A model generated the notes under the pieces. The model did not search any database, was not told the origin of the DNA, and saw only the letters and a list, made by a program, of their open reading frames with translations. Positions 54,464-63,741 of a DNA stretch of 64,000 nucleotides are shown here, piece by piece. This DNA is from Planctomycetota bacterium. Its GTDB lineage: Bacteria; Planctomycetota; Phycisphaerae; Phycisphaerales; Phycisphaeraceae. The position numbers and the translations under genes were made by a program. The DNA is taken from NCBI GenBank assembly GCA_021413865.1, contig JAIOPN010000062.1, positions 1 through 64,000 on the forward strand, written 5' to 3'. How positions within the stretch are numbered: position 1 is the first letter of the stretch; each line of letters starts with the position of its first letter.

Positions 54464-55489
54464 GTGGCTGAGACGAAAGACAACGCGCTGGTCCTCACGC
54501 CGATGCGCAAGGCGGCGATCCTGCTGCTGGCGCTCGACCAGGAGGCGGCGTCGGTCATCCTCAAGCAGCTCGAGGGCAAGGCGATCGAGGAGGTGACGCG
54601 CGAGCTGGCGAGCCTGGGGCAGGTGTCGGACAAGGTGCGCGACGAGGTTGTGCACGAGTTCTACCGCCTGGCGCTGGCGCAGACGTGGGCGAGCGAGGGC
54701 GGGCTGGAATACGCCAAGTCGCTGCTCAACGCGAGCCTCGACCCGAAGGAGGCCGACCGCATTTTGACGCAGATCAGCCAGCAGGTCCGGCGGACGCCCT
54801 TCGCGTTCCTCCAGAAGGCCGAGGCGCAGAACCTGCTGACGTTCATCCAGGACGAGCACCCGCAGACGATCGCGCTGATCGTGAGCCACCTGGCGTACCA
54901 CAAGGCCAGCGAGATTTTGTCCGGCCTGCCCGCGCCCAAGCAGATCGAGGTCATCAAGCGCGTCGCCAACATGGAGCAGACGAACCCCGAGGTGATCGCC
55001 GAGGTGGAGCGTGGGCTGGAGGCGCGGCTGTCGAACATGCTCACGCAGTCGTTCGAGAAGATCGGCGGCATCTCGACGGTGGCGGAGATGCTCAACCTGG
55101 TCGATCGCTCGACGGAGAAGGGGATCATGGAGGGTCTGGAGGCCGAGGACCCCGACCTGGTCGAGCAGATCCGCCGGCTGATGTTCGTCTTCGAGGACAT
55201 CCTGCTGGTGAACGACAAGGGCATCCAGTCCGTGCTCAAGGAAGTGGACAACAACGAGCTGGCGCTGGGCCTGAAGACCGCCAGCCAGGAGTTGAAGGAC
55301 AAGATTTTCAAGAACATGTCCGAGCGCGCCGCGCAGCTCATCAAGGAAGACATGGAGTTCATGGGCCCGGTGCGCGTGGCGGACGTCGAGGGGGCGCAGC
55401 AGCGGATCGTGGATGTCGTGCGCCGCCTGGAAGACGCCGGCGAGATCATCATCTCGGGCCGCGGCGGCGCGGGCGAGATGGTGGTGTAA
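54464..55489 (+). CDS. fliG: Flagellar motor switch protein FliG
   Basis: 341 residues from a GTG start with GAGG upstream. The middle domain EHPQTIALIVSHLAY (an EHPQ motif typical of FliG) and the C-terminal torque helix region FVFEDILLVNDKGIQSVLKE and SERAAQLIKEDMEFMGPVRV are present, including the charged residues that face the stator. It lies nine bases behind fliF. FliG couples the MS ring to FliM/FliN; those two genes are not in the window. Confidence 0.96.
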   Translation: MAETKDNALVLTPMRKAAILLLALDQEAASVILKQLEGKAIEEVTRELASLGQVSDKVRDEVVHEFYRLALAQTWASEGGLEYAKSLLNASLDPKEADRILTQISQQVRRTPFAFLQKAEAQNLLTFIQDEHPQTIALIVSHLAYHKASEILSGLPAPKQIEVIKRVANMEQTNPEVIAEVERGLEARLSNMLTQSFEKIGGISTVAEMLNLVDRSTEKGIMEGLEAEDPDLVEQIRRLMFVFEDILLVNDKGIQSVLKEVDNNELALGLKTASQELKDKIFKNMSERAAQLIKEDMEFMGPVRVADVEGAQQRIVDVVRRLEDAGEIIISGRGGAGEMVV

Positions 55490-55507
55490 CGGCCATCGGA
55501 AAACCAA

Positions 55508-56311
55508 ATGCCAGTGATCAAGGGATATACCGCGGGCGGGATGATGAAGGAAGCTGTCGTGCTGGACCTGGGCGACCTGGGCCGGCAGGCGGCGCGCATC
55601 CAGGCGGCGACGGAGGTGAAGGCGAGGAAGATCATCGCCGACGCCGAGCTCGAGGCCTCGCGTCTCGGCGACGACGCGCGCGCTAAGGGTCATACCGAGG
55701 GCCGTGCCGAGGGGCTCGAGCGCGGGCTCAAGGAGGGGCGTGAGCAGGGCCGCGCGGAGGCCTTCAAGCAGGCCGAGCCGCAACTCAAGCAACTTCAAGA
55801 GGCGTGGACCGCCACGCTGCGCGACTGGGAAACGCAGCGCGACGCGATCGAGCGTGAGGCGAGACAGAGCATCGTGGACATCGCCCTGGCGGTGGCCGAG
55901 AAGCTCGTGCACCGCATCATCGAGGTGGACGCGAGCGTCATCGTCGAGCAGGTCGCGCAGACGCTGACCTACATCCTTCAGCCGATGGACGTCACGGTGC
56001 GCATCTCACCGCAGGACCGCGAGGTGCTCGAACAGGCGATGCCGGAGCTGCAGACGGAGTTCTCGCACCTGACGAGCATCCGGCTGATCCAGGACCCAAA
56101 TCTCTCGCCGGGCGGCTGCATCGTTTCCTACGGGCAGGGCCAGGTCGATGCGTCGATCAACACGCAGCTCAGCCGGCTGGTGGAGCTCATGCTCCCGGGC
56201 CAGACGGCCGATGCGCCGCCGCCCGTTCTGGAGGCGGAGATCAGTGAACCGCCCGCGAGCGGCGAGGCCGAACCAGACACGAGCGACGGTGACGGGACCA
56301 ACCCCGCATGA
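55508..56311 (+). CDS. fliH: Flagellar assembly protein FliH
   Basis: 267 residues. The middle has the Gly/Glu-rich helical repeat TEGRAEGLERGLKEGREQGR typical of FliH GxxxG segments. The C-terminal FliH/HrpE-type domain includes VDIALAVAEKLVHRIIEVDA and SPGGCIVSYGQGQVDASI. FliH holds the ATPase FliI at the export apparatus. Its stop overlaps the fliI start by four bases. Confidence 0.9.
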   Translation: MPVIKGYTAGGMMKEAVVLDLGDLGRQAARIQAATEVKARKIIADAELEASRLGDDARAKGHTEGRAEGLERGLKEGREQGRAEAFKQAEPQLKQLQEAWTATLRDWETQRDAIEREARQSIVDIALAVAEKLVHRIIEVDASVIVEQVAQTLTYILQPMDVTVRISPQDREVLEQAMPELQTEFSHLTSIRLIQDPNLSPGGCIVSYGQGQVDASINTQLSRLVELMLPGQTADAPPPVLEAEISEPPASGEAEPDTSDGDGTNPA

Positions 56312-57708
56312 CCGCCACACTCGAAGACCAACTCGACACGATCCGCCAGGGGGCGTTCGTGGAACTGAGCGGCACCGTGATCGAGGTGCGCGGCCTGGCC
56401 GTGCGCGTCGCGGACCTGCCCGTGCCGGTCGGCTCGACGGTGACGGTGAAAACCGGCCGCGCCAAGGGCAAGGGCCCGTCCATCGAGGGCGAGGTGATCG
56501 GCTTCGACCGCGACCAGACGCTCATCATGCCGTACGGCTCGACATCGGGCATCCGCCGCGGCGACCGCGTGACGGCGGGACAGTTCTCCCAGTTCGTGCG
56601 CGTCGGCGAATCACTGCTCGGCCGCGTGCTCGACGGCCTGGGCAACCCGCTCGACGGCAAGCCGATGCCCAACGACACCGTCTTCCGCCCGCTCCGCCCC
56701 AAACCGATCGACCCGATGGACCGCCCGCTGATCGACACGCCGCTCGCCACCGGCGTGCGCGCGGTCGATGGTCTGCTCAGCGTCGGGCGCGGGCAGCGGC
56801 TGGGCGTCTTCGCCGCGCCAGGCGTGGGCAAGAGCACGCTGCTGGGCACCATGGTCCGCCACACCGAGGCCGACGTCAGCGTCATCGCGCTGGTCGGCGA
56901 GCGCGGCCGTGAGGTACGCGACTTCATCGAAAATCATCTCGGCGAGGCGGGCCTGGCGCGGAGCGTGGTGGTCTGCGCCACCGGCGACGAGGCCGCGCCC
57001 GTGCGCCTCCGCGCCGCCCTGGTCGCCAACACCATCGCCGAGTATTTCCGCGACCGAGGCCTGAACGTGCTGCTGATCATGGATTCGATCACGCGCTTCT
57101 GCCAGGCGCAGCGCCAGATCGGCCTGGCCGCCGGCGAGCCCCCGGCCACGAAGGGCTACCCGCCCAGCGTCTTCTCGCTCCTGCCGACGCTGCTCGAGCG
57201 TTCGGGCCGGACGACCAAGGGCTCGATCACCGGGCTTTACGCCGTGCTCGTCGAGGGCGACGACATGAATGAGCCGATCGCCGACGCGGCCCGCGGCATC
57301 CTGGACGGCCACGTCGTGCTGAGCCGCGCGCTGGCCGCCAAAGGGCACTGGCCCGCGATCGACGTGCTCGAATCGATCAGCCGTGTCTGTGACGAGGTCA
57401 TCCAATCCGATCAGCAGGCTGCGCGCCGCCAGGTGCTGCGGCTGGTCAACGCCTACCGGCAGGTGGAGGACCTGCTCAATATCGGCGCTTACCCCGCCGG
57501 ATCGAACCCCGAGTTCGACCTGGCGATCGCCTGCAAGCCGTCGATCGATCAGTTCCTTCAGCAGGGCAAGCAGGAGGTCAAGGGGATCGCGGATTTCGAC
57601 AAGACACGCCGTCAGGTGGTTGCATTGACACACCAGTTCGCCGCCGCCCGCAAGCAGGTCGAGCGATTGACGCAGCGGCCTGTTCAGCAAGCGCCGGCGC
57701 GACGCTAA
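56308..57708 (+). CDS. fliI: Flagellum-specific ATPase FliI
   Basis: 466 residues. Walker A APGVGKST lies at about residue 170. ALVGERGREVRDFIENHL is the catalytic-glutamate region, followed by VLLIMDSITRFCQAQRQIGL and GEPPATKGYPPSVFSLLPTL, the type III ATPase signatures. It uses ATP to unload export substrates from chaperones. It is translationally coupled to fliH and 15 bases ahead of fliJ. Confidence 0.97.
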   Translation: MTATLEDQLDTIRQGAFVELSGTVIEVRGLAVRVADLPVPVGSTVTVKTGRAKGKGPSIEGEVIGFDRDQTLIMPYGSTSGIRRGDRVTAGQFSQFVRVGESLLGRVLDGLGNPLDGKPMPNDTVFRPLRPKPIDPMDRPLIDTPLATGVRAVDGLLSVGRGQRLGVFAAPGVGKSTLLGTMVRHTEADVSVIALVGERGREVRDFIENHLGEAGLARSVVVCATGDEAAPVRLRAALVANTIAEYFRDRGLNVLLIMDSITRFCQAQRQIGLAAGEPPATKGYPPSVFSLLPTLLERSGRTTKGSITGLYAVLVEGDDMNEPIADAARGILDGHVVLSRALAAKGHWPAIDVLESISRVCDEVIQSDQQAARRQVLRLVNAYRQVEDLLNIGAYPAGSNPEFDLAIACKPSIDQFLQQGKQEVKGIADFDKTRRQVVALTHQFAAARKQVERLTQRPVQQAPARR

Positions 57709-57723
57709 GTGGAGTGAGCCCCC

Positions 57724-58185
57724 ATGGCCATGTTCCGCTTCAAGCTCGAGACCGTGCTCCGACACCGCGTGATGGTCGAAGAGGAGTGCCAGCGCGAGCT
57801 TGCCAAGGGGCTCCGCCACAGGATGATCCTCCTGGGGCAGCTCCAGCAGATGCAGCAGACCATCAGCGAGTCGCGCCGCACGCTGGGCGACGGGCTTGTG
57901 GGCCGCGTCGATATGTCCCAGGTCGCGGACTTCGCGCGCTACAGCCTCCAGGCCAGGCAGCGCGCCGGCGACATCGTGCGCCGGTTATCGGCCGCGGAAA
58001 AGTCGATCATCGACGCCCGCGAGAAGCTGAATAAGGCCACCCGCGACCGCAAGGCATTGGATTTGCTGAAAGACCGTCAGCGCCGCGCCTGGCAGACGGA
58101 CCAGGACCGCCGTGAGGCCTCCGCGATGGACGAGATGGCGGTCCAGGCCTTCGACCGACGGATGCTCGACGGAGACGTTGATTGA
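57724..58185 (+). CDS. fliJ: Flagellar export protein FliJ
   Basis: 153 residues, all helical: FRFKLETVLRHRVMVEEECQ opens the family pattern, and a long coiled coil follows (ERELAK-type heptads through residue 140). FliJ forms the stalk of the FliH-FliI ATPase. Its stop overlaps the TTG start of the next gene (TTGA). Confidence 0.9.
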   Translation: MAMFRFKLETVLRHRVMVEEECQRELAKGLRHRMILLGQLQQMQQTISESRRTLGDGLVGRVDMSQVADFARYSLQARQRAGDIVRRLSAAEKSIIDAREKLNKATRDRKALDLLKDRQRRAWQTDQDRREASAMDEMAVQAFDRRMLDGDVD

Positions 58186-58901
58186 AATCGCTGCGGTTCA
58201 TCATTGTGGGCTTTCTCGTGGGGCAATTGCTCCTCCTGGCCATCGGGGCGGGTTGGCTGCAATGGACCGGGCGTCTCGACCGTGACCGCATGAAGCGCGC
58301 CTACGCGATGTTCAAGCCGACCATCGCCACGGAAGTCGCCCTGGCGGAAGAGGAGCGCAAAACACAGGAGGAGGAGAAGGTCAAAGCGGCCGAAGCTGCG
58401 CGGCTCAAGTCCGTTTCGCAGGGGCCGGTGACGCTGGGCGACCGCCTGCACAACGAGCAGCAGGCCGACGAGATCGCCATGGAGCGCGTCGAGCGGCTGC
58501 AGGCGGACATCAAGAGCCTGCAGCAGCAGATCGCCACGGCCAAGGCGCAGCTCACGCGGCAGCGCGCCGAGCTGGAGGCGGAGAAGAAGCAGATCGAAGT
58601 GGCGTCCAAAGCGACGCGTGACAAGGCCGCCGGCGAGAACTTCGCCCAGGCGGTCATGATGTACGAGCAGCTCAAGCCCAAGCAGACCAAGGACATGTTC
58701 CGCACGCTCCTGTCGGGCGGGAAGCGCGACGAGGTTGTGGAATACCTGGCCTCGATGCAGCTCCGCAAGGCGGCCGCCGTGCTCAAAGAATTCAAGACCC
58801 CCGAGGAGGTCGTGCAGGCGACCGAGTTGGTCGAACGGCTGCGCTCGCGCGGCATCGACCCTGTTGCGGGCATCTCCCGTCCGGTGGCCAACCCAACATG
58901 A
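58182..58901 (+). CDS. MotE-like flagellar protein with MgtE-N-type domain
   Basis: 239 residues from a TTG start overlapping the fliJ stop. One N-terminal membrane helix (FIIVGFLVGQLLLLAIGAGW) precedes a coiled coil (about 60-150). The C-terminal domain of about 75 residues contains AQAVMMYEQLKPKQTKDMFR and VVEYLASMQLRKAAAVLKEF, resembling the MgtE N-terminal fold found in MotE. MotE proteins sit after fliJ in many operons and stabilise the stator or motor. The order here supports the call. Confidence 0.78.
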   Translation: MKSLRFIIVGFLVGQLLLLAIGAGWLQWTGRLDRDRMKRAYAMFKPTIATEVALAEEERKTQEEEKVKAAEAARLKSVSQGPVTLGDRLHNEQQADEIAMERVERLQADIKSLQQQIATAKAQLTRQRAELEAEKKQIEVASKATRDKAAGENFAQAVMMYEQLKPKQTKDMFRTLLSGGKRDEVVEYLASMQLRKAAAVLKEFKTPEEVVQATELVERLRSRGIDPVAGISRPVANPT

Positions 58902-60283
58902 ACAACCTCGCGCTAAACGCCTTCTCGCAAGCCACGCAGGCGGCCTCGCCCTCCGCGCCGCCGCCCTCCGCGCGGCCGGCTCAGCCTTTTGACCAGGTGC
59001 TCGAAAGCCAGTCGCAGGCGGGCGCTGATCGGCCGGTGGAAACGCTGGTGCGACGCGAGCCCAGCAACCGGCGTACATCGGCGGCCGCGGTTTCACAGAA
59101 ACAAGCTACCGGGGCCGACCCCAAACCGAGCGACACCCGGCCACGCCGCGCCGACAAGCGGGACCAGCGTGATGACTCGGATCAGCGCCGCACCGACGCC
59201 GATGCGGCGTCGCGCCGCGATCAGACGCCGGCCGCCGCGGCGCGCAGTGATGCCGGTGAGAGCAAGCCCCGCGATCACCATGAAGACAGTGATGCCAGCT
59301 CCGACCATGCCGAGGCGGTGGACCAGACCGGCAACGGCGGCCCGCGTGAGCAGGACAAAACGCAGGGTACGGGCGGCGAAGGCGCCGCATCGCCGGACGG
59401 CAAAACAGTCGTGGGTGATGCGGCTCAATCAACCGCGGAAGCGGCCGTCGAGAGCGGCAATCTCGCCGCGCAGGCTGTCGCGCCGGGCGATGCCGCGCAG
59501 AACACGAAATACAAAGCGGGCGGCCCCGTGACTGAGGCCACCGGCGAGGGCGAAGAGGGTGAAACGGCAGCCGCGACGCCGCACGGCAACCCCAAGAATC
59601 AGGTCTCGCAGGCCAACACCGGTGACGGAGCCATCGCGCCGCAGGGTCCGGCGACCCCGGCCGGTGCCTCGGCCAATGCCGCGGCCGCGACCGGGGATGC
59701 CCCGACCGGTTCCGCCTTGAATGCGTCGAGCAACACGGTGGTGGCGGGCGCAGAAGCTGCGGGCAAAACAACGAGCATGGCGCAATCCACGCCGTCCCAT
59801 AATCCCGGCGTGACCGCGCCGACGCCGCAAAACCCGGAGGAAGCGAATGTCGCGCGGGTGGCACGCGCGTTGCAACAGGCAGTGCAGCAGAAGGGGGGAA
59901 CGGTGACGCTGCGTTTGCAGCCGCCGGAGCTGGGGCTGGTGCGTGTGCAGATGGAGGTCGTCAACGGCGTGGCGAGCGTGCGGTTCCAGGCCGAGGATGA
60001 AACGGTGACGTCTATGCTCAGCCGCCAGATGACGACGCTCAAGCAGGCGCTGGAAGGCCAGGGTTTGAAGGTGGATCGGCTGGAGGCGCAGACGCTGCCG
60101 CAGCCGGCGCCGCAGACGAATACGGGTGACTCTTCGATGGAACGGCGGGCGGAGTCCTCGCCGGATGATGGCCGGAGCCGGGGTGGTTTCACCCCGGGTG
60201 ACGAGGGGCGTTCTCGCGGCGACGGGCAGGCCCGACGCCGGACGGCGACCTTCAATCAGGCCATGGTGGATGCGATTGGTTGA
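58898..60283 (+). CDS. fliK: Flagellar hook-length control protein FliK
   Basis: 461 residues, overlapping the previous stop by four bases (ATGA). Residues about 1-320 are a low-complexity Ala/Gly/Thr/Asp ruler region. The C-terminal Flg_hook domain has VTLRLQPPELGLVRVQMEV and RQMTTLKQALEGQGLKVDRL. FliK measures hook length and switches export specificity. The ruler is long, so the hook might be longer than usual (inference). The C-terminus after the domain is Arg/Gly-rich. Confidence 0.9.
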   Translation: MNNLALNAFSQATQAASPSAPPPSARPAQPFDQVLESQSQAGADRPVETLVRREPSNRRTSAAAVSQKQATGADPKPSDTRPRRADKRDQRDDSDQRRTDADAASRRDQTPAAAARSDAGESKPRDHHEDSDASSDHAEAVDQTGNGGPREQDKTQGTGGEGAASPDGKTVVGDAAQSTAEAAVESGNLAAQAVAPGDAAQNTKYKAGGPVTEATGEGEEGETAAATPHGNPKNQVSQANTGDGAIAPQGPATPAGASANAAAATGDAPTGSALNASSNTVVAGAEAAGKTTSMAQSTPSHNPGVTAPTPQNPEEANVARVARALQQAVQQKGGTVTLRLQPPELGLVRVQMEVVNGVASVRFQAEDETVTSMLSRQMTTLKQALEGQGLKVDRLEAQTLPQPAPQTNTGDSSMERRAESSPDDGRSRGGFTPGDEGRSRGDGQARRRTATFNQAMVDAIG

Positions 60284-60354
60284 ACGCGACGCGGCGCGGA
60301 GCGCCCGGCGTGTGAACTGGCCGGCCCCCAGGGGTCGGCACAGGAGCGATCTCT

Positions 60355-60774
60355 ATGTCGGCAATTTCCTCTCTCGGTACATCGGGTACGACGGCGCCCA
60401 CAACCGACGCCTACGGCAGCCTCAAGTCCAGCGACTTCATCAAGGTCATGCTCTCGGAGCTGCGCAACCAGGACCCGTTCCAGCCGCAGGACTCCTCCAA
60501 GCTGCTGGAACAACTCTCCAGCCTGCGCAACATCGAGAGCCAGACCTCGCTGCAGACGCAGCTCCAGAACCTTGTGCTGCAGAGCCAGATCTCCCAGGCG
60601 GGTGGCCTGATCGGCAAGGTGGTCGCGGGGCTCGATGCCAACAACGACACCATAGGCGGGCAGGTGACCTCTGTTGTGATCCAGGACGGCAAGGCGCTGC
60701 TCGAACTCGACACGGGCAAGACGCTGGGCATGGACCGCGTGACACAGATCGCACAGGGCGCGGCGACGCCGTGA
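60355..60774 (+). CDS. flgD: Flagellar hook cap protein FlgD (short form)
   Basis: 139 residues with CAGGAG upstream. The N-terminal part LKSSDFIKVMLSELRNQDPF followed by PQDSSKLLEQLSSLRNIESQ is the conserved FlgD N-terminal domain. The C-terminal tudor/Fn-like domain of larger FlgD proteins is missing. FlgD caps the growing hook and is removed when it is complete. It lies 71 bases behind fliK. Confidence 0.92.
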   Translation: MSAISSLGTSGTTAPTTDAYGSLKSSDFIKVMLSELRNQDPFQPQDSSKLLEQLSSLRNIESQTSLQTQLQNLVLQSQISQAGGLIGKVVAGLDANNDTIGGQVTSVVIQDGKALLELDTGKTLGMDRVTQIAQGAATP

Positions 60775-60816
60775 GCCGGGCGGATGACGTTTTGAGACGG
60801 CGACGGGAGCGTGATC

Positions 60817-61092
60817 GTGGGTAGCGGCGTGGACCTGTTGAGGCTGCTCGAACCGGCGACCAGGCCGGCGGGGACGCCGGCACGCGCGTCGTGCCCGACA
60901 GCGCCGATCGAGTCGCGCAGCTTCGAGTCCCTTCTGGAACAGGCGCGCGAGACGGCGACGCGGGAAACAGACGGGGAGCCGGAAACGCAGGCCGCGCCGC
61001 CGGCGTCGAAAACCGCGGGCCCCCTCTCGGACCTGGCCCGCGTGGACCGCATCGAGAACGGGTCGCTCCGCCAACTGATCGGCGGTGCGTGA
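60817..61092 (+). CDS. Small flagellar-operon protein between flgD and flgE
   Basis: 91 residues, read from GTG 60817 because GGGAG lies seven bases upstream; GTG 60811 is also in frame. The sequence is Pro/Ala/Thr-rich in the middle, with SFESLLEQARETATRETDGE and a C-terminal LARVDRIENGSLRQLIGG. I do not recognise a family with confidence; the position resembles that of the FlgZ-like operon proteins (TIGR02530), but the sequence lacks their hallmark. It could be an export substrate or hook-assembly accessory. Confidence 0.5.
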   Translation: MGSGVDLLRLLEPATRPAGTPARASCPTAPIESRSFESLLEQARETATRETDGEPETQAAPPASKTAGPLSDLARVDRIENGSLRQLIGGA

Positions 61093-61139
61093 GTCTGATT
61101 TAGGCCCGGGCACGCGCCCGGCGCCATGGGAGCCAACGC

Positions 61140-62852
61140 ATGGGTCTGACCACTTCGCTGTACACGAGCCTGAGCGGGATGAACGCCAGCTCGCAGGCCA
61201 TCTCCGTCGCCGGCAACAACATCGCCAACGTCAACACCACCGCCTTCAAGAGCAGCCGCGCCGACTTCCAGACGCAGGTCTCCGAGACCATCCGCGTCGG
61301 CTCCGCGCCGACCGCCACCTCCGGCGGCACCAACCCGTCCCAGGTCGGCCTGGGCGTGCAGTTGGGCTCCATCACCCGCAACTTCAACGACGGCTCGCTC
61401 CAGCCCACCGGCGTCAACACCGAGATGGCCGTCGAGGGCGACGGCTTCTTCGTCCTCTCCCTCAACGGCAGCACACGCTACACCCGCGACGGCTCCTTCA
61501 AGCTCGACCGCGACTCCAACCTCGTCGCCCCGCGCAACGGCGGCCTGGTGCAGGGCAACGGCGTGGACGACAACTTCAACCTCATCACCGGCACCGTCGG
61601 GAACATCAACATCCCCCTGGGCACGCTCACCATCGCCGAGCGCACGCACAACGTGAACTTCGCCGGCAACCTCAACGCCAACGGCATCGCCGCCGCCAAC
61701 GGCTCGGTCATCACCTCGGGCCAGATGTTCTCTGACGCCGGCGGCACCACGCCCGCCGTCGCCGGCGACAACCTCGCCAGCCTCTTCAACTCCACCGGCG
61801 GGCAGCTCTTCAACGACGGCGACGTCCTCACCCTCACCGGCATCACCAAGGGCAGCGCCACGCTCCCCGACCACACCTTCCAGGTCGGCGCCGCCAACAC
61901 GACCTCCAGCGACGCCAACGGCTCGACCCTCCAGGACTTCATGACCTTCCTCCAGAGCGTCATGGGCATCGACGCGACCGTCGGCTCCGCCGGAGTCACG
62001 CTGAACAGCGGGTCGCTCGTCGTCACCGGTAACACCGGCAGCGTCAACGACCTGGTCCTGGACGACGGCAACATCATCCGCAACCAGTCCACCACGCCGA
62101 CCCTGCCCATGACCTTTTCCAAGAGCCAGTCCTCCGACGGCGAGTCGGTCCGCACGACGTTTGTCGCCTTCGATTCGCTGGGCACGCCGATGAACCTGGA
62201 CCTCTCGGTCGTTCTGGAATCCAAGGACAACACCGGCACAAGTTGGCGCTTCTACGCCCAGAGCGAGGACGACACCGACGTCAACCGCGTCCTGGGCAAC
62301 GGCACGCTCGCCTTCGACACCAACGGCCAGCTCATCTCCGCGGGCAACAACACCGTCGTCGTGGACCGTGCCGGCACCGGCGCCTTCACGCCCCAGTCGA
62401 TCAGCCTGAACTTCAACAACCCCTCGGGCGCGCTCTCGGCCCTCACCGACGTGACCTCCCAGATCGCCGCCACGAGCAAGGACGGCACCTCCATCGGCAC
62501 GCTCCAGGACTTCAGCGTCAGCTCCGACGGCACCATCTCGGGCGTCTTCTCCAACAGCGAGATCCGCACGCTCGGCCGCGTGGTGGTCGCCAAATTCGCC
62601 AACCCCGCGGGCCTGATCGAGACCGGGAACAACCTCTACAACGTCAGCAACGCCAGCGGCGACGCCGCCGTCGTCGCCCCCGGCACCGCCGGCACCGGCC
62701 GCATCATCGGCGGGGCGCTGGAGCTCTCCAACGTGGACCTCTCGCAGGAGTTCATCAACCTCATCTCGGCCAGCACCGGCTTCACGGCAAACTCGCGCGT
62801 GCTGACGACGAGCGACCGGTTGATCCAGGAGTTGCTGTCGACGCTGCGTTGA
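61140..62852 (+). CDS. flgE: Flagellar hook protein FlgE
   Basis: 570 residues with GGGAG upstream. The N-terminal axial motif SLYTSLSGMNASSQAISVAG then NNIANVNTTAFKSSRADFQ and the C-terminal LSQEFINLISASTGFTANSR are diagnostic of FlgE. The central variable domain (about 150-480) is larger than in E. coli FlgE and rich in Asn/Thr/Gly, as in other surface-exposed hook domains. It is the last gene of the run. Confidence 0.95.
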   Translation: MGLTTSLYTSLSGMNASSQAISVAGNNIANVNTTAFKSSRADFQTQVSETIRVGSAPTATSGGTNPSQVGLGVQLGSITRNFNDGSLQPTGVNTEMAVEGDGFFVLSLNGSTRYTRDGSFKLDRDSNLVAPRNGGLVQGNGVDDNFNLITGTVGNINIPLGTLTIAERTHNVNFAGNLNANGIAAANGSVITSGQMFSDAGGTTPAVAGDNLASLFNSTGGQLFNDGDVLTLTGITKGSATLPDHTFQVGAANTTSSDANGSTLQDFMTFLQSVMGIDATVGSAGVTLNSGSLVVTGNTGSVNDLVLDDGNIIRNQSTTPTLPMTFSKSQSSDGESVRTTFVAFDSLGTPMNLDLSVVLESKDNTGTSWRFYAQSEDDTDVNRVLGNGTLAFDTNGQLISAGNNTVVVDRAGTGAFTPQSISLNFNNPSGALSALTDVTSQIAATSKDGTSIGTLQDFSVSSDGTISGVFSNSEIRTLGRVVVAKFANPAGLIETGNNLYNVSNASGDAAVVAPGTAGTGRIIGGALELSNVDLSQEFINLISASTGFTANSRVLTTSDRLIQELLSTLR

Positions 62853-62889
62853 AGACGCATTTCGTGACATCTTGAGACAACGCGATTAA

Positions 62890-63117
62890 GCGAGCGTAGG
62901 CCGCCCCGGCCGGGCGCTCTGGCAATGCCGCGCCCTCCCCGGCTCGATCGGCTTCGCCGCCGCCATCGGCGTCCACCCGGTCATCGGCTACACCGACACC
63001 GGCCACCTCGTCCCGGCGTATTTGGGGGCGGGGAGGTTTGTGACGGCGGTGGTGTTGTTGGGAAGAGAAATGGGGAAGGATGTGGGGGAGTCGGCAGTTG
63101 ATATGAGTGGCGGGTGA
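62890..63117 (+). pseudogene. Remnant of a membrane or exported protein gene
   Basis: From the stop at 62887-62889 a 75-codon frame runs to TGA at 63115-63117 without a usable start codon. The peptide LWQCRALPGSIGFAAAIGVH and PVIGYTDTGHLVPAYLGAGR reads like real protein with a hydrophobic segment, and the GC-rich third positions fit. It is probably the 3' end of a decayed gene. No family was recognised. Confidence 0.4.
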
Positions 63118-63180
63118 CTGGGGCCGAGTCTATGATGTAGATTGAAAAGACAAGATCCAAGTCTGCATAGGCTTGAAGAG

Positions 63181-63741
63181 ATGCAAGAATTGGTAAAAAG
63201 CTTCGGAGTTGCTTCTGTCGCAGGCTTATTGAGTGGGCTCGTCGTGCATCTCAGCAGCCGGCTATTGGATCATCGACTCCAGAAAGCCATTGAGGACTAT
63301 AAGCACACCCTTGACATATTGGCTAAGCGGCTCGACTTCCTCCATCAAGAACGCGGCAAGGCGAGTCTTGCACTGGTGCGACTGTTAAAAGTCGCCAAGA
63401 TGCATGTCAAACTACTCGTTGATCCAATGCAACTCGGCCCAGTGGATACAAAAACAGCGTGGAAGAATGCCAATACTGCATGCACTGACGTTCAGAACCT
63501 GATCGCGGAAACGAGCTTCTTATTTCCGACTGCGCTTGAGGAAAAGATGCTGAAAGCACGTACGGCGCTTTGGTCTGTTGTGGATAAGGCCACCACCTAT
63601 TTGCAGACGGCAAAGGGCGAAAGTCCCTTCAATGACCCGGGGTTTCGTGAACTTTGGAAGGAATTGCGTGCAGAGTTCGATCCGTTGGAGAGTGCCTTGA
63701 TTGCAGAGATACGTTCTCTTCTGGCAGCAACCTCGGAATAG
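63181..63741 (+). CDS. Orphan membrane-anchored coiled-coil protein, atypical composition
   Basis: 186 residues from ATG 63181; an in-frame TTG at 63142 would extend it by 13. One N-terminal hydrophobic segment (GVASVAGLLSGLVVHLSS) precedes helical, charged sequence (KAIEDYKHTLDILAKRLDFL, RTALWSVVDKATTYLQ). The GC content is visibly lower than in the flagellar genes and codon use is mixed (TTG, GTT, CAA), which suggests recent transfer. No family was recognised. Confidence 0.6.
   Translation: MQELVKSFGVASVAGLLSGLVVHLSSRLLDHRLQKAIEDYKHTLDILAKRLDFLHQERGKASLALVRLLKVAKMHVKLLVDPMQLGPVDTKTAWKNANTACTDVQNLIAETSFLFPTALEEKMLKARTALWSVVDKATTYLQTAKGESPFNDPGFRELWKELRAEFDPLESALIAEIRSLLAATSE

Noticed and set aside
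61105-61122. Sigma-54-like GGCACG-N6-GC before flgE
   Set aside because: The -12 half lacks TT, and the start point would fall only a few bases before the flgE ATG. The sequence is better explained as a GC-rich hairpin.
60411-62870. An 819-codon minus-strand frame across flgD and flgE
   Set aside because: Antisense shadow of flagellar genes, with low-complexity Gly/Asp/Val/Ala sequence and no recognisable domain or ribosome site.
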